DNA of 64,000 bases from Pseudomonas sp. BGI-2 (GCF_004310295.1 NZ_SISB01000005.1:62001-126000), one strand, 5' to 3'; positions 33,280-43,576 are shown, counted from the first letter of the stretch. Notes: generated from the letters alone by a model not told the origin. Made by a program: numbers and translations.

Positions 33280-34029
33280 ATGAATACGACATTCTCTTGC
33301 GTAGGTTGCGGCAAATGCTGCAACGATCACCACGTGCCCCTGACCCTGGCCGAAGCCCGTATGTGGGCGGCTGATGGCGGTCAGGTGATCGTGTTGGTGG
33401 AAGGTTTCCTTGGCAACGGCCTGGGCCTGCCCGTGCAGCAACGCGAACACGCCGAACGCCGTTCAGTGGTGGTTCGAAGCGGCACGTCCGAGGCGTACGT
33501 GGCGATCACCTTCGCCGCCTACAACGTCGGCCCCTGCCGGAATCTTGACGAAGACAACCTCTGCCGCATCTACGAACGCCGACCGCTGGTGTGCCGCATC
33601 TACCCGATGGAAATCAATCCACACATCCCGCTGAACCCAGCGATCAAGGAATGCCCGCCCGAATCATGGGAACAAGGGCCGGACTTGATCATCGGTGGCG
33701 AACTGGTGGATCAGGAACTCGCGGGATTGATCCAACGCTCACGTCAGGCGGATCGCGATGACATCCAGACCAAGGATGCGATTTGTGGGTTGTTGGGGAT
33801 TCGTACTACAGCGTTGAAGGGCGATGGGTTTACGGCTTATCTGCCGGATATGAATGCGTTTGCCACGGTCGTTGATCAGCTTGCCGGACAGCCGCTGACG
33901 GACTCAGGCAGTGATTGGCAGTTTCATGTGTCGGGGGAAGACATTGCCGGGCAAGTGCAGGCAGCCGGGGCGCAAGTGGCGACTGAAGCGCCGGTGAACT
34001 ATGCGTTTATATCGTTGCGGGCGGCTTGA
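33280..34029 (+). CDS. YkgJ-like cysteine cluster protein
   Basis: 249 residues from ATG 33280 (another ATG at 33253 is possible). The N-terminal motif FSCVGCGKCCNDHHVPLT gives the CxxCxxCC pattern of the YkgJ/Fe-S zinc-binding cluster family (PF03692). GPCRNLDEDNLCRIYERRPLVCRIYPMEI near residue 85 supplies the other conserved cysteines, suggesting a metal or Fe-S cluster protein. The remaining about 110 residues are variable. Function is not established. The protein is cytoplasmic with no signal peptide. Confidence 0.8.
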   Translation: MNTTFSCVGCGKCCNDHHVPLTLAEARMWAADGGQVIVLVEGFLGNGLGLPVQQREHAERRSVVVRSGTSEAYVAITFAAYNVGPCRNLDEDNLCRIYERRPLVCRIYPMEINPHIPLNPAIKECPPESWEQGPDLIIGGELVDQELAGLIQRSRQADRDDIQTKDAICGLLGIRTTALKGDGFTAYLPDMNAFATVVDQLAGQPLTDSGSDWQFHVSGEDIAGQVQAAGAQVATEAPVNYAFISLRAA

Positions 34030-34058
34030 TCCAGAAGAGATGTCGCCTGTTATGGCCT

Positions 34059-34181
34059 CATCGTCGGAACGCCGCCCGGAGCAGGCTCGCTCCCACAGTG
34101 GATCTTCGGCGTACACAAAATCTGTGTGCTATGGAGATCAACTGTAGGAGCGAGCCTGCTCCGGGCGGCGTTCCGACGATG
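34059..34181. repeat. Long inverted REP-like repeat with extended arms
   Basis: Arms at 34059-34099 and 34141-34181 are 41 bp long and nearly perfect, beginning CATCGTCGGAACGCCGCCCG and including the GGAGCAGGCTCGCTCC core. The arms extend beyond the usual REP unit. It separates the YkgJ-like gene from the converging small gene at 34213. Confidence 0.85.
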
Positions 34182-34212
34182 ACGGTACATCAGGCACCGC
34201 AAAAATAGAAAC

Positions 34213-34470
34213 TCAGCGCTTACCCATCGAACGACGAGTACCAGGAGGCGCCGCCCCAGGCGTCTTGGTATGGCCATTCTTCGCGCCATTCTTGTACCAA
34301 GGCTGGCTGGCGTTCTTCGCGGCGGCCAAATCACCCGGTTTAAACGGGAACTTGAACGCCGGGATCGCGGCTTTGGTTTCGCTGTCTGCGCTGGAGTCGA
34401 CGCTGTCTGGCAGGTCTGCCTGGTCGTCGCTCAAAGCGTCGGCAACCGGCGGTTGTGTCGGGGAAGTCAT
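34213..34470 (-). CDS. Hypothetical protein, low-complexity acidic start and basic end
   Basis: 85 residues from ATG 34470 (GGAG 6-7 bases upstream); the open frame extends farther but upstream codons look non-coding. The first 35 residues are acidic and rich in S, D and P (DDQADLPDSVDSSADSE). The C-terminal half is basic (SQPWYKNGAKNGHTKTPG, ending RRSMGKR), so the protein is polar and probably disordered. I do not recognise a family. A single REP unit lies upstream at 34624-34652. Confidence 0.55.
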   Translation of the reverse strand: MTSPTQPPVADALSDDQADLPDSVDSSADSETKAAIPAFKFPFKPGDLAAAKNASQPWYKNGAKNGHTKTPGAAPPGTRRSMGKR

Positions 34471-34623
34471 GAAAGCTCCGGGTGATGCAAAAGAGTCGGG
34501 CCCGGTCAGCGAGCCGCGAAAGGCGGCAGTATACCTGTGTCCAGAGCCGCAAGCTCCACACCGCAAGCGAGTCCGTCGGGTTTTGTGCCAACTGACACAC
34601 CCAATCGCGAGCACCCCCCGCAC

Positions 34624-34652
34624 CCGTAGGAGCGAGGCTTGCCCGCGAAGAA
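34624..34652. repeat. Single REP unit
   Basis: CCGTAGGAGCGAGGCTTGCC-type unit, the same as the pair at 38969-39058 but without its mirror copy. It lies upstream of the small gene at 34213-34470 and downstream of the DUF6124 gene. Confidence 0.75.
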
Positions 34653-34683
34653 CGATAACGCGGTCAACCTGACCGAACACTAC

Positions 34684-35055
34684 CTACGCCGGAAGCTCAA
34701 CCCTGTCCAACACCCGATTCACCGCCAGCTCCGCCAGCATGATGACCTGCTGAATCGCCAACACCGTATGGCGCTGCGGCCCCTCCAGACTCGTCGCAAA
34801 ATCACTGCTCATCACACTCGCCGACGCCAAAGACTCACAGGCATGGGCCAATAGGCTTTCTGAATCAATATCGGGAGCCACCATAAACATGGTGCTGGGG
34901 CGGCGGGGTTTGGCGGTGTATGGCTCGGGTGGATCGAGGTAGTAATCGAGAGCGCGTTTTATCGCTTCGCGGTCTTTGATGAGCGCTTCGGTCGGAGTGA
35001 CCTCGTCGCGGGGAGTGGTGGTGTCGATGGGTGGATCGGGGATTAACTTATCCAT
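34684..35055 (-). CDS. DUF6124 family protein
   Basis: 123 residues from ATG 35055, chosen because TAGGAG lies 6 bases upstream; the frame continues upstream to 35223 but that part is the structured leader. A proline-rich polar N-terminus (MDKLIPDPPIDTTTPRDEVT) is followed by KRALDYYLDPP, then SLLAHACESLASASVMSSDF, and RHTVLAIQQVIMLAELAVNR. This is the DUF6124 pattern of pseudomonads, a small helical cytoplasmic protein of unknown function. The SDF and RH motifs also occur in the DUF3077 protein at 731-1042, which has the same kind of leader. Both genes are single and locally isolated. Confidence 0.85.
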   Translation of the reverse strand: MDKLIPDPPIDTTTPRDEVTPTEALIKDREAIKRALDYYLDPPEPYTAKPRRPSTMFMVAPDIDSESLLAHACESLASASVMSSDFATSLEGPQRHTVLAIQQVIMLAELAVNRVLDRVELPA

Positions 35056-35308
35056 GCAAACTCCTACTGAAATGGGTACCACCATTCGCCGGATCTCACG
35101 CGGCGAAGAGGTGGCAGCTATGTGCAGTGTGAGATCACCGGTAGTAGGCACCCGGCCAGACCGAAGTCTGCCCGCACACAGCCGCCATAACGCATTTACA
35201 GGCAGCGGATAAGCTGGCGCCAATTATGGTGGCATTGGCGCTAGATGCATACTAGTAGCCGGGGATCTCACGCCCGGTCGCTGAATTTTCAGCGACAGCC
35301 AAAGGTTA
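35056..35308 (-). ncRNA. Structured leader RNA, copy 2 (upstream of DUF6124 gene)
   Basis: Read on the minus strand from taacctttggc (35308) to the ATG at 35055. HP1 is GTCGCTGAA/TTCAGCGAC (35296-35277). HP2 is CCGGG/CCCGG with loop CGTGAGATC. HP3 is GCGCCAAT/ATTGGCGC with CCACCA in the loop (35241-35217). The closing stem 35186-35172/35126-35113 contains CAGAC-TTCG-GTCTG (35170-35157) and CCGG/CCGG. HP7 is TTCGCCG/CGGCGAA (35107-35085), with the same loop CGTGAGATC. Segment GATCTCAC (35136-35129) is complementary to GTGAGATC in both loops. Position, order and length (about 250 bases) match copy 1 although the sequences differ. Confidence 0.75.
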
Positions 35309-35389
35309 GAGAACACGCGTCCTACCCGGCAACCTGAAAAATGCGTGGGAAAACGCTGTGTTTTTTACACATGGTTCAACACAAAAATG

Positions 35390-35440
35390 GAACCCGGAGC
35401 GTCCCGGGCGGCATTCCCACGCGGAACGTGGGAACGATCA
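35390..35440. repeat. Partial copy of the cgttcccacgc repeat family
   Basis: GGAGCGTCCCGGGCGGCATT then TTCCCACGCGGAACGTGGGA: one hairpin unit of the family seen complete at 13679-13785, with a short hairpin ACTGTTGC/GCAACAGT just after it (35447-35471). Confidence 0.7.
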
Positions 35441-35560
35441 GTGCGTCACTGTTGCTTTTAGCGCAACAGTCCTTTCATGAATCCGCTCTTTTTCCCCTCT
35501 CCAATCCCCCTTATCTTTGCCCGCACCAAACAGCACTTGCCAAGCAAGAAGGTTTTAAAG

Positions 35561-35785
35561 ATGTCCAACACTATGGGTATTGCCAGCGCTTTCGTTTTGT
35601 CCACTTTGTTCCTGTCTCCGTTTGCCATGGCTGAAGAGTCTCAGACTTTCGTCGCGCAAAATGCCGCGCGTGCCGCCGCATACGAACAGTATCAGAGCGA
35701 AATGACGGCCAAGGCTCAGGACGCTGCGCAAACCCCTCAAGCGTCCACGTCTGCGACCCAGCCACGGGTTGAGAAAGACAGCTGA
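35561..35785 (+). CDS. Small exported hypothetical protein
   Basis: 74 residues from ATG 35561, with AAGAAGG 7-10 bases upstream; the frame runs on upstream to 35477 without a ribosome site. A Sec signal peptide (MSNTMGIASAFVLSTLFLSP to AMA) leaves a mature segment of about 47 residues, polar, rich in A, Q, T and E (ARAAAYEQYQSEMTAKAQDA). It has no cysteines and is likely a periplasmic protein. The strong hairpin terminator at 35852-35879 ends this unit before the OprD-family gene. I do not recognise a family; similar small proteins occur next to porin genes in pseudomonads. Confidence 0.65.
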   Translation: MSNTMGIASAFVLSTLFLSPFAMAEESQTFVAQNAARAAAYEQYQSEMTAKAQDAAQTPQASTSATQPRVEKDS

Positions 35786-35851
35786 TCCCTCGTATCCGCT
35801 CCGTTTCCCTCGACACTTTTCATCGGCTCTTCCCTTTGAAAAGTTGTCTTC

Positions 35852-35879
35852 AAAGCCGCTGCTATCAGCGGCTTTTTTT
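35852..35879 (+). terminator. Intrinsic terminator
   Basis: AAAGCCGCT and AGCGGCTTTTTTT pair around a short loop, followed by a T7 run. It ends the small exported protein gene. Confidence 0.9.
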
Positions 35880-35979
35880 CGTTGTGGTTTAAAGCCCGTT
35901 GAGTTCGTCTTCCCTTACAAGAAACATCCTGTACTTCAAATAATGAAGTGCTGATAAACCCCAAGGAGCTTTACCGAAA

Positions 35980-37299
35980 GTGCGTTTCCCTCTCAGATTC
36001 AGCCCGATGTTCATTGCAATCGCTGCAACGATGACCGCCAACGCCCACGCCGACGACGAATCCAGCCACGAAGGTTTTGTGGAAGGTTCGAGCCTCAACC
36101 TTAATGCCCGCAACTACTACCTGAACCGTAACCGTCTGCAGCAGACGGACGACAACATCGAATGGGGTCAGGGTTTCCTTGGCATTTTCGAATCGGGATT
36201 CACCCAGGGCATCGTCGGGTTCGGCGTTGATGCCCACGCCATGCTCGGGCTCAAGCTCGACGGTGGTGGCGGCACGGATGGCTCGAGCATCCTGCCGATC
36301 AGCGATGGCGACGGCAAAGCGCCGGGGTCGTTCTCGACGGCGGGCGGCACCCTGAAAATGCGCGCCTTTGATACCGAGTTGAAGGCCGGCGACCTGTTCC
36401 TCGCCAACCCGGTGATTGCGGGCGGCGAGACCCGCATGCTGCCGCAGACCTTTCGTGGCGTGAGCCTGACCAACCACAGCGTCGACGGTTTGCTGATCGA
36501 AGGTGGCCAGGCGAGTTTCACCAAGCCGTACAACCAGAGTGGTCACACCCGCATCGGCACTTCCTACGGCAGCCTCGCAGACGGTGACGACAGTCAGCAC
36601 CTGAACTGGGCCGGCGTGGCCTGGAGCGGTCTGCCGGGGCTGACCAGCAGCCTGTACGCGTCCGAGCTCAAGGACATCTGGAACCAGTACTACTACGACC
36701 TGGATTACACCTACGCGCTGAACGATCTGGTGAGCCTCAACCCGGGCCTGCACTTCTATCACACGCAAGACACCGGCGATGCACTGCTGGGCAACATCGA
36801 CAACAACACCTACAGCCTGCATTTCACCGTCGGCGTGGGCAATCACAGCGTTACCGCGGCGTATCAGCGGGTCAACGGCAACACGCCGTTCGACTACATC
36901 AGCCAGGGCGACAGCGTCTTTCTCGACAATTCCCAGCAGTATTCAGACTTCAACGGCCCGAACGAGCGCTCGTGGAAACTCAAGTACGCCTACGACTTTG
37001 CTGGCCTCGGCCTGCCCGGCCTGACCTCAGCGGTGTCGTACTCCCGAGGTGAACTGGACCTGACCAAAGTCGATCCAGACAGCCGCGGTTACGCCTCGTG
37101 GTACAGCGCCGACGGCAAAAAAGCCAAGCATTGGGAACGCGACATCGATCTCAAGTACGTGGTCCAGGGCGGGAAGGCCAAGGATCTGGCGGTGCGTCTG
37201 CAATGGGCCACCAACCGTGGCGGCAATGGCTACGGCGCGCTGGATCAGGACACCGATGAATACCGGGTGATCGTCGACTACCCGCTCAATGTCTTCTAA
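35980..37299 (+). CDS. OprD-family outer-membrane porin
   Basis: 439 residues with GTG start at 35980 (AAGGAG 35963-35968, 11 bases before). A signal peptide ends near ANAHA (residue 23). The mature protein opens with the OprD signature [19 protein letters not shown] and contains the alternating strands and loops of an 18-stranded barrel, with [38 protein letters not shown] and a C-terminal [12 protein letters not shown] ending in phenylalanine. OprD-type porins take up basic amino acids or carboxylic acids. The subfamily substrate (OccD or OccK) is not decidable, so no number is given. A terminator follows at 37314. Confidence 0.93.
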   Translation: MRFPLRFSPMFIAIAATMTANAHADDESSHEGFVEGSSLNLNARNYYLNRNRLQQTDDNIEWGQGFLGIFESGFTQGIVGFGVDAHAMLGLKLDGGGGTDGSSILPISDGDGKAPGSFSTAGGTLKMRAFDTELKAGDLFLANPVIAGGETRMLPQTFRGVSLTNHSVDGLLIEGGQASFTKPYNQSGHTRIGTSYGSLADGDDSQHLNWAGVAWSGLPGLTSSLYASELKDIWNQYYYDLDYTYALNDLVSLNPGLHFYHTQDTGDALLGNIDNNTYSLHFTVGVGNHSVTAAYQRVNGNTPFDYISQGDSVFLDNSQQYSDFNGPNERSWKLKYAYDFAGLGLPGLTSAVSYSRGELDLTKVDPDSRGYASWYSADGKKAKHWERDIDLKYVVQGGKAKDLAVRLQWATNRGGNGYGALDQDTDEYRVIVDYPLNVF

Positions 37300-37313
37300 G
37301 CTTGAATAAACAT

Positions 37314-37342
37314 AAGGCCAGCACGTTTTGCTGGCCTTTTGT
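37314..37342 (+). terminator. Intrinsic terminator after the OprD-family gene
   Basis: AAGGCCAGC (37314-37322) pairs with GCTGGCCTT (37330-37338), followed by TTTTG. It lies about 15 bases beyond the stop. Confidence 0.9.
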
Positions 37343-37447
37343 TTATCAGGGATTTATACAGGCGCCCTGAACGCAAACGGCTCCCGGAATTCTGCCCGAT
37401 GCTTGCAACCGTACTTTCATAACGCCTTATCAGCAGAAGCCAGAGCC

Positions 37448-38944
37448 ATGAGTGTGAGCAACACAAATCCTCACGATCCGATCCGTTCGACCCGGTCGGA
37501 GCGGCTTCTGGTTCTCGGCAGTTTGCTGCTGGTGATCGCGATTCTGAGCATTGTCGCGTTCCTGCTGGTGCGCGAACGCGCCAACGCAGAACTGTCTGCC
37601 ACACGCTCGGCGTCCAACATCGTGCAATTGATCGACGCCGACGTGCTGCGCAATGTCGAACTCTATGACCTGTCCTTGCTCGGCCTGATCGCGGCCTCGC
37701 AGCGAGAAGACCTCAAGCTCGTTTCCCCCGCCATCCGCCATCTGGCCTTGTTTGACCGCGCCACTGCCGCGCCGTACAAGGGCGACATTTTGTTGCTGGA
37801 CAACAAGGGCAACGTGATCGCCGACTCAGCCTCGGTGGAGCCCAGAACGGGCAATTATGCCGACCGTGAATACTTTCAGTCCCACGTGAACAATCGCGAC
37901 CCGAACATGTTCATCAGCCGTCCTTTCCGCTCCAGGCTGGCTGAACATGAATGGCGCATCAGCTTCAGTCGCCGGGTCAGCGGCTCACAGGGCGAATTCC
38001 TCGGCGTGGCCGAAGCCGCCATGCGCTTGAGTTACTTCGATCAATTGTTCAACAGCTTGAGCATCGGTCGTGACAGCTCGGTCAACCTGATCAGCTCGGA
38101 CGGGATTCTTCTGGCCCAGGAACCCCGTCTGGCCGAAGAACTGGTGGGCAAAGACTTCGGCAACCGCCCCAACTTCCAGCGCATCGTCAAGGAAGGCGAC
38201 GGCAGCTTCACCAGTGTTTCAAGTCGCTACAAGGACGAACGCCTGTACACGTTTTCCAAGGTGGGCAACTTGCCGTTGATTGTCATCGTTGCTCTCTCCA
38301 GCGATGAAGTGTTTGCGTCGTGGAAACGCACGGCGGTGGTGGTCAGCGTTGCGACCATTGCGCTGTGCATCAGCCTGCTTTGGCTGACCTGGCTGTTCTG
38401 CCGTGAACTGCGCCTGCGCCACAACGCCGAGCAGGAGTTGGCACAATTGGCGGCCACCGATGCCTTGACCGGCCTGGCCAACCGCCGAACGCTGGATCAG
38501 GCCCTACGCCATGAATGGTTTCGCGCCCAACGGTCGGGCCAGCCGTTGTCGCTGCTGATGATCGACGCCGATCACTTCAAGGCGTTCAACGACCGCCATG
38601 GCCATCAGGCCGGCGACGAAGCGCTGCGCTCGTTGGCCAACGTCATCACCGCCCACGTCCGACGACCGGCGGACCTGGCCGCTCGTTACGGTGGTGAGGA
38701 GTTTTCGGTGATCCTGGCGGAAACCGATAGCGCAGGGGCGCGGCAGATTGCTGAATACATCCGCAAGGCTGTCGAAGAGTTGCCTTTGGTCGAGGGTGCC
38801 GATTTGCCGATGACTGTCAGTATCGGGATCAGTACCTGGACGACAGCGACGGATATCAGCCTGGAGAGTTTGCTGTTTGCGGCGGACAAGGCGTTGTATC
38901 AGGCGAAGGAAGGTGGGCGGAATCGGGTAGTGGCTTCTGCCTGA
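37448..38944 (+). CDS. Membrane diguanylate cyclase with extracytoplasmic sensor domain
   Basis: 498 residues from ATG 37448. A membrane helix at about residues 20-42 (LLVLGSLLLVIAILSIVAFL) is followed by a periplasmic region of about 250 residues that has the double-Cache/PDC layout (DILLLDNKGNVIADSASVEP, YADREYFQSHV and FLGVAEAAMRLSYF). A second helix lies near residue 292, then the GGDEF domain from TDALTGLANRRTL with the intact active motif YGGEEF near residue 416. It should make c-di-GMP in response to an external small ligand. The start is in a region with a weak ribosome site. Confidence 0.92.
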   Translation: MSVSNTNPHDPIRSTRSERLLVLGSLLLVIAILSIVAFLLVRERANAELSATRSASNIVQLIDADVLRNVELYDLSLLGLIAASQREDLKLVSPAIRHLALFDRATAAPYKGDILLLDNKGNVIADSASVEPRTGNYADREYFQSHVNNRDPNMFISRPFRSRLAEHEWRISFSRRVSGSQGEFLGVAEAAMRLSYFDQLFNSLSIGRDSSVNLISSDGILLAQEPRLAEELVGKDFGNRPNFQRIVKEGDGSFTSVSSRYKDERLYTFSKVGNLPLIVIVALSSDEVFASWKRTAVVVSVATIALCISLLWLTWLFCRELRLRHNAEQELAQLAATDALTGLANRRTLDQALRHEWFRAQRSGQPLSLLMIDADHFKAFNDRHGHQAGDEALRSLANVITAHVRRPADLAARYGGEEFSVILAETDSAGARQIAEYIRKAVEELPLVEGADLPMTVSIGISTWTTATDISLESLLFAADKALYQAKEGGRNRVVASA

Positions 38945-38968
38945 AATCTTTGGTGTCACTGCTGCCCT

Positions 38969-39058
38969 CTTCGCGGGCAAGCCTCGCTCCTACACGACTG
39001 CGTTGCACCAACTTCCGTGGTCGCCTCGTACCTGTAGGAGCGAGGCTTGCCCGCGAAG
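38969..39058. repeat. Inverted REP pair
   Basis: CTTCGCGGGCAAGCCTCGCT... (from 38969) is mirrored by GTAGGAGCGAGGCTTGCCCG... (39033-39058). It lies between the diguanylate cyclase and the lpxC terminator. Confidence 0.9.
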
Positions 39059-39095
39059 GGGCCAGCCCTGACGCCAAAAAAAACCGGGCATAAAA

Positions 39096-39119
39096 AAAGG
39101 CCACCCGAAGGCAGCCTTT
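39096..39119 (-). terminator. Terminator at the end of the dcw cluster (after lpxC)
   Basis: On the minus strand AAAGGCTGCC-TTCG-GGTGGCCTTT, 10 pairs with a cUUCGg loop followed by a T tract, about 25 bases beyond the lpxC stop. Confidence 0.85.
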
Positions 39120-39142
39120 AAAAACTAGAGAGGTTTTTTTAC

Positions 39143-40090
<948 letters not shown>

Positions 40091-40166
40091 TCAACAAAGG
40101 CTGGCGATGATAGCAGACCACGCCTTTGCTGAACACCAATCACCTTCATAGCCCTGATACATTCCA

Positions 40167-41360
40167 TCAATCAGCCTGACGACGCAGGAAAGCCGGGATG
40201 TCCAGGTAATCCAGATCATCTTGCGGATTCATCTTCGCGGCAGTCGCAGCACCGGCCTGAGCCTGGTTGCGCATGACGGTCGGACGGTCCAGGTCACGGT
40301 AGTTTACCGCCGGTTGTTCCTGACGAGCGGGCGCCGATTGTTGCGGCTGGGAGGCCATGGAAGTGTGAACGGTGTTGTCGATGACCTTAACAGGCTTCTC
40401 GATTTTCGCGCCCAGACCAGTGGCAACCACAGTCACGTGCAACTCGTCGCGCATGTCCGGATCGATAACGGTACCGACCTTGACCATCGCGTGCTCGGAA
40501 GCGAAGGCTTCGATGATGCTACCCACGTCGGAGTACTCACCCAGGGACAGGTCAGGACCGGCGGTGATGTTCACCAGGATGCCGCGTGCACCTTGCAGGT
40601 TCACGTCTTCGAGCAACGGGTTGCGAATGGCCGCTTCGGTGGCCTCACGTGCACGGTTCGGACCGCTGGCGCAGCCAGTGCCCATCATCGCCATACCCAT
40701 TTCGCTCATCACGGTCCGTACGTCGGCAAAGTCGACGTTGATCATGCCTGGACGCTTGATGATGTCGGAGATACCGCGAACGGCACCGGCCAATACATCG
40801 TCGGCCTTGGCGAATGCGGACAGCAGGCTTGCGTCCTTGCCAAGGATGGTCAGCAGCTTCTCGTTGGGAATGGTGATCAACGAGTCGACGCTTTCAGACA
40901 GCAGACGGATACCCTCGTCGGCGATCTGCATGCGCTTGCGGCCTTCGAACGGGAACGGACGGGTCACCACCGCAACGGTGAGAATCCCCATTTCCTTGGC
41001 CACTTCAGCAATGATCGGCGCAGCACCGGTACCGGTACCACCGCCCATGCCAGTGGTGATGAACACCATATTGGTGCCCTGCAGGACTTCGGCAATGCGC
41101 TCACGATCTTCGAGAGCGGCCTGACGACCTACTTCAGGGTTGGCGCCGGCGCCCAGACCTTTGGTCACGCCGGTGCCCAGTTGCAGGATGGTCCGCGCGC
41201 CGATACTTTTCAGCGCCTGGGCATCAGTGTTGGCGCAGATGAATTCAACGCCTTCAATGTTGCTCTTGACCATATGATTGACGGCGTTGCCGCCACCTCC
41301 GCCAACACCGATAACTTTAATTACCGGACTTGCGGGGACGTTGTCTACGAGTTCGAACAT
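40167..41360 (-). CDS. ftsZ: Cell division protein FtsZ
   Basis: 397 residues. The glycine-rich nucleotide-binding start IGVGGGGGNAVNHM near residue 18 and the tubulin signature GMGGGTGTGAAPI near residue 103 are intact, as is the T7 region NVDFADVRTVMSEMG near residue 207 that completes the GTPase site of the next subunit. A linker rich in Q, A and P follows, then the conserved C-terminal tail DYLDIPAFLRRQAD, which binds FtsA and ZipA. FtsZ polymerises with GTP to form the division ring. It follows ftsA by about 70 bases. Confidence 0.98.
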   Translation of the reverse strand: MFELVDNVPASPVIKVIGVGGGGGNAVNHMVKSNIEGVEFICANTDAQALKSIGARTILQLGTGVTKGLGAGANPEVGRQAALEDRERIAEVLQGTNMVFITTGMGGGTGTGAAPIIAEVAKEMGILTVAVVTRPFPFEGRKRMQIADEGIRLLSESVDSLITIPNEKLLTILGKDASLLSAFAKADDVLAGAVRGISDIIKRPGMINVDFADVRTVMSEMGMAMMGTGCASGPNRAREATEAAIRNPLLEDVNLQGARGILVNITAGPDLSLGEYSDVGSIIEAFASEHAMVKVGTVIDPDMRDELHVTVVATGLGAKIEKPVKVIDNTVHTSMASQPQQSAPARQEQPAVNYRDLDRPTVMRNQAQAGAATAAKMNPQDDLDYLDIPAFLRRQAD

Positions 41361-41431
41361 TTTCCCTCTCCTTTCATTTCTCTAGTTTTTTCGCCTACTG
41401 CCTGTATCTACAACGGTACTGCGGTAAATCT

Positions 41432-42691
41432 TTAGAAGTTGCCTTGTACCCAGCTCTTGAAGCGATCGAGCAAGGCGACTTTCGGTTCTTCATTGCTGTA
41501 ACTGTCGCGGCTGCTGATGCCCGAGAACGAAATCCCGTCGGACTGCTTCTGCAGGCCGTACATCAACAGGCCAACGCCGGTGGAATAAATCGGGTTGCGA
41601 ACCACATCGTCCAGACCCTTGACGCCATGGGGCACGCCCAGGCGGACCGGCATGTGGAAGATCTCTTCGGCCAACTCGACCGCGCCTTCCATCTTCGACG
41701 TGCCGCCGGTCAGCACGATGCCGGCCGGGATCAGGTCTTCGTAGCCGCTGCGACGCAGTTCGGCCTGGATCAGCGTGAACAGCTCGTCGTAACGCGGCTC
41801 GACCACTTCGGCCAGGGCTTGGCGGGACAGCTCGCGCGGCGGACGGTCACCAACGCTTGGCACTTTGATGGTTTCACCGGCACCGGCCAGCTTGGCCAGG
41901 GCGCAGGCGTAGCGAATCTTGATTTCTTCGGCGTATTGGGTCGGGGTGCGCAACGCCATGGCGATGTCGTTGGTCACCTGATCGCCCGCAATCGGGATCA
42001 CCGCGGTGTGACGGATCGCGCCTTCGGTGAAGATCGCGATGTCGGTGGTGCCGCCACCGATGTCCACCAGGCACACGCCCAGTTCTTTCTCGTCGTCGGT
42101 CAGGACCGAATACGCAGACGCCAGTTGCTCAAGAATGATGTCGTCGATTTCCAGGCCGCAGCGACGCACGCATTTTTCAATGTTCTGTGCAGCGTTGACG
42201 GCGCAGGTCACCACGTGAACCTTGGCTTCCAGACGTACGCCCGACATGCCCAGCGGCTCACGAACGCCTTCCTGGTTATCGATCACGTAATCCTGCGGCA
42301 AGGTGTGCAGCACGCGCTGGTCAGCCGGGATCGCCACGGCCTGAGCGGCGTCGAGGACGCGCTCAAGGTCGGCAGCGCTGACTTCGCGATCACGAATCGC
42401 CACGATGCCGTGGGAGTTCAGGCTGCGGATGTGATTGCCGGCCACGCCGACGAACGCCGAGTGGATCCGGCAACCGGCCATCAGCTGCGCTTCTTCGATC
42501 GCGCGCTGGATCGATTGCACGGTGGACTCGATGTTCACCACCACGCCTTTCTTCAGGCCACGGGACGGATGAGTGCCGATCCCGACGATTTCCAGCGTGC
42601 CGTCGTCCGAGACCTCGCCGACCAGCGCCACCACCTTGGAGGTGCCGATATCGAGACCGACGATCATTTTGCCGCTTTGCACGTTTGCCAT
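41432..42691 (-). CDS. ftsA: Cell division protein FtsA
   Basis: 419 residues of the actin-like ATPase fold: DIGTSKVVALVGEV near residue 15 (phosphate 1), LVDIGGGTTDIAIF near residue 206 (phosphate 2) and IVLTGGTSKMEGAVEL near residue 337 (adenosine). The C-terminal amphipathic helix KVALLDRFKSWVQGNF anchors the protein to the inner membrane. FtsA ties FtsZ to the membrane and recruits later division proteins. Start ATG 42691, 15 bases after the ftsQ stop. Confidence 0.97.
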   Translation of the reverse strand: MANVQSGKMIVGLDIGTSKVVALVGEVSDDGTLEIVGIGTHPSRGLKKGVVVNIESTVQSIQRAIEEAQLMAGCRIHSAFVGVAGNHIRSLNSHGIVAIRDREVSAADLERVLDAAQAVAIPADQRVLHTLPQDYVIDNQEGVREPLGMSGVRLEAKVHVVTCAVNAAQNIEKCVRRCGLEIDDIILEQLASAYSVLTDDEKELGVCLVDIGGGTTDIAIFTEGAIRHTAVIPIAGDQVTNDIAMALRTPTQYAEEIKIRYACALAKLAGAGETIKVPSVGDRPPRELSRQALAEVVEPRYDELFTLIQAELRRSGYEDLIPAGIVLTGGTSKMEGAVELAEEIFHMPVRLGVPHGVKGLDDVVRNPIYSTGVGLLMYGLQKQSDGISFSGISSRDSYSNEEPKVALLDRFKSWVQGNF

Positions 42692-42706
42692 GGGTCCTGC
42701 CTCTTC

Positions 42707-43576
42707 TTAATTCTTCGCGACAGCGGGTTGGGCTGTCGTGGGCGCTACAGGTTCCCGCCAGCCAACAGCGAGGCCGTTGGCGTAGCGCAGATCGATGCGC
42801 GCAATGTTCGTAATCTGTTCTTTAAGCGTCTTGTCATAGATGGCAATGAAGCGGCGCATCTTTTCCACCTGCTTGCCGCGTCCCAGCAGCAGTTCGATCC
42901 CCGGGCCAGCGCTGCCGGCGCCGGTGGTCAGGAACCAGCTGCCTCGTTCACGCAACTCCAGGCGTGCAATCGAGAAGCCCAACGGCCTGAGCATCTGGCT
43001 CAGCACCTGGTATTGCTGCATCACTTGCTGTTGAGCCCGTTGTGGGCCGAACAGCTGTGGCAAGTGTTCGTAGTTCGCCAGCTCACGCGGGGTGAACGCC
43101 TGACCCTGGTTGTTCAACAGCGATTCATCGCCCCAACGGGCCACCGGCAGTTGTTCTTCCAGGCGGATCATCACTTGATCCGGCCATACCCTGCGCACTT
43201 CGGCGTGGGCAATCCATGGCATCGTTTCAAGTTCGGTGCGCATGCTCGCAAGATCAATGGTGAAGAAGCTCGACGCCACGTACGGGGCGATCCGCTGCTG
43301 CACCGCTTGCTGGCTGATGTAACTCAAGTCGCCCTGCACGTTGATCTTGGTGATCGGCCGGTCTGCGTACGGCAGCAAACGCTGTGCGCCTTCGTAGGTA
43401 CCGAAGCCCAACGCAACCAAAAGCACCGGCCAGAACAGGCTTTTCAGAAAGCCGAAGTTGGCTTTCGGCAGGCGCGCAGACATCGGCTCTTTGGCCACCA
43501 TTCGGCTGGCACCCCGTGGCACCGGCTTGCGGCCGGGTGCTGAAGGGGGCTGATGTCGTAGCTGTGCGCCTTGCAT
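42707..43576 (-). CDS. ftsQ: Cell division protein FtsQ
   Basis: 289 residues from ATG 43576 (GAGGA about 10 bases upstream); the frame continues into ddlB but that extension is not likely used. One membrane helix near residues 45-65 ([20 protein letters not shown]) precedes a periplasmic POTRA domain ([20 protein letters not shown]), then the beta domain with [21 protein letters not shown]. FtsQ bridges cytoplasmic and periplasmic division proteins as part of FtsQLB. The start is only 4 bases from the ddlB stop. Confidence 0.95.
   Translation of the reverse strand: MQGAQLRHQPPSAPGRKPVPRGASRMVAKEPMSARLPKANFGFLKSLFWPVLLVALGFGTYEGAQRLLPYADRPITKINVQGDLSYISQQAVQQRIAPYVASSFFTIDLASMRTELETMPWIAHAEVRRVWPDQVMIRLEEQLPVARWGDESLLNNQGQAFTPRELANYEHLPQLFGPQRAQQQVMQQYQVLSQMLRPLGFSIARLELRERGSWFLTTGAGSAGPGIELLLGRGKQVEKMRRFIAIYDKTLKEQITNIARIDLRYANGLAVGWREPVAPTTAQPAVAKN

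Noticed and set aside
35240..35265. Cluster of restriction-site-like sequence (CTAG, ATGCAT, ACTAGT) in leader copy 2 resembling a polylinker
   Set aside because: It lies in a normal structured leader in the expected position, with no vector sequence around it. Chance is sufficient.
6846..39058. REP pairs considered as possible CRISPR arrays
   Set aside because: They are inverted, two-unit, spaced irregularly through the window, and lack regular spacers or cas genes.
41330..43543. Very long plus-strand frame (737 codons) antisense to ftsA and ftsQ, and similar ones opposite ftsZ (40221-41435), murD (48306-49736) and ftsI (53584-55449)
   Set aside because: Antisense frames in GC-rich genes are open by third-position bias. 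The minus-strand genes have complete conserved motifs.
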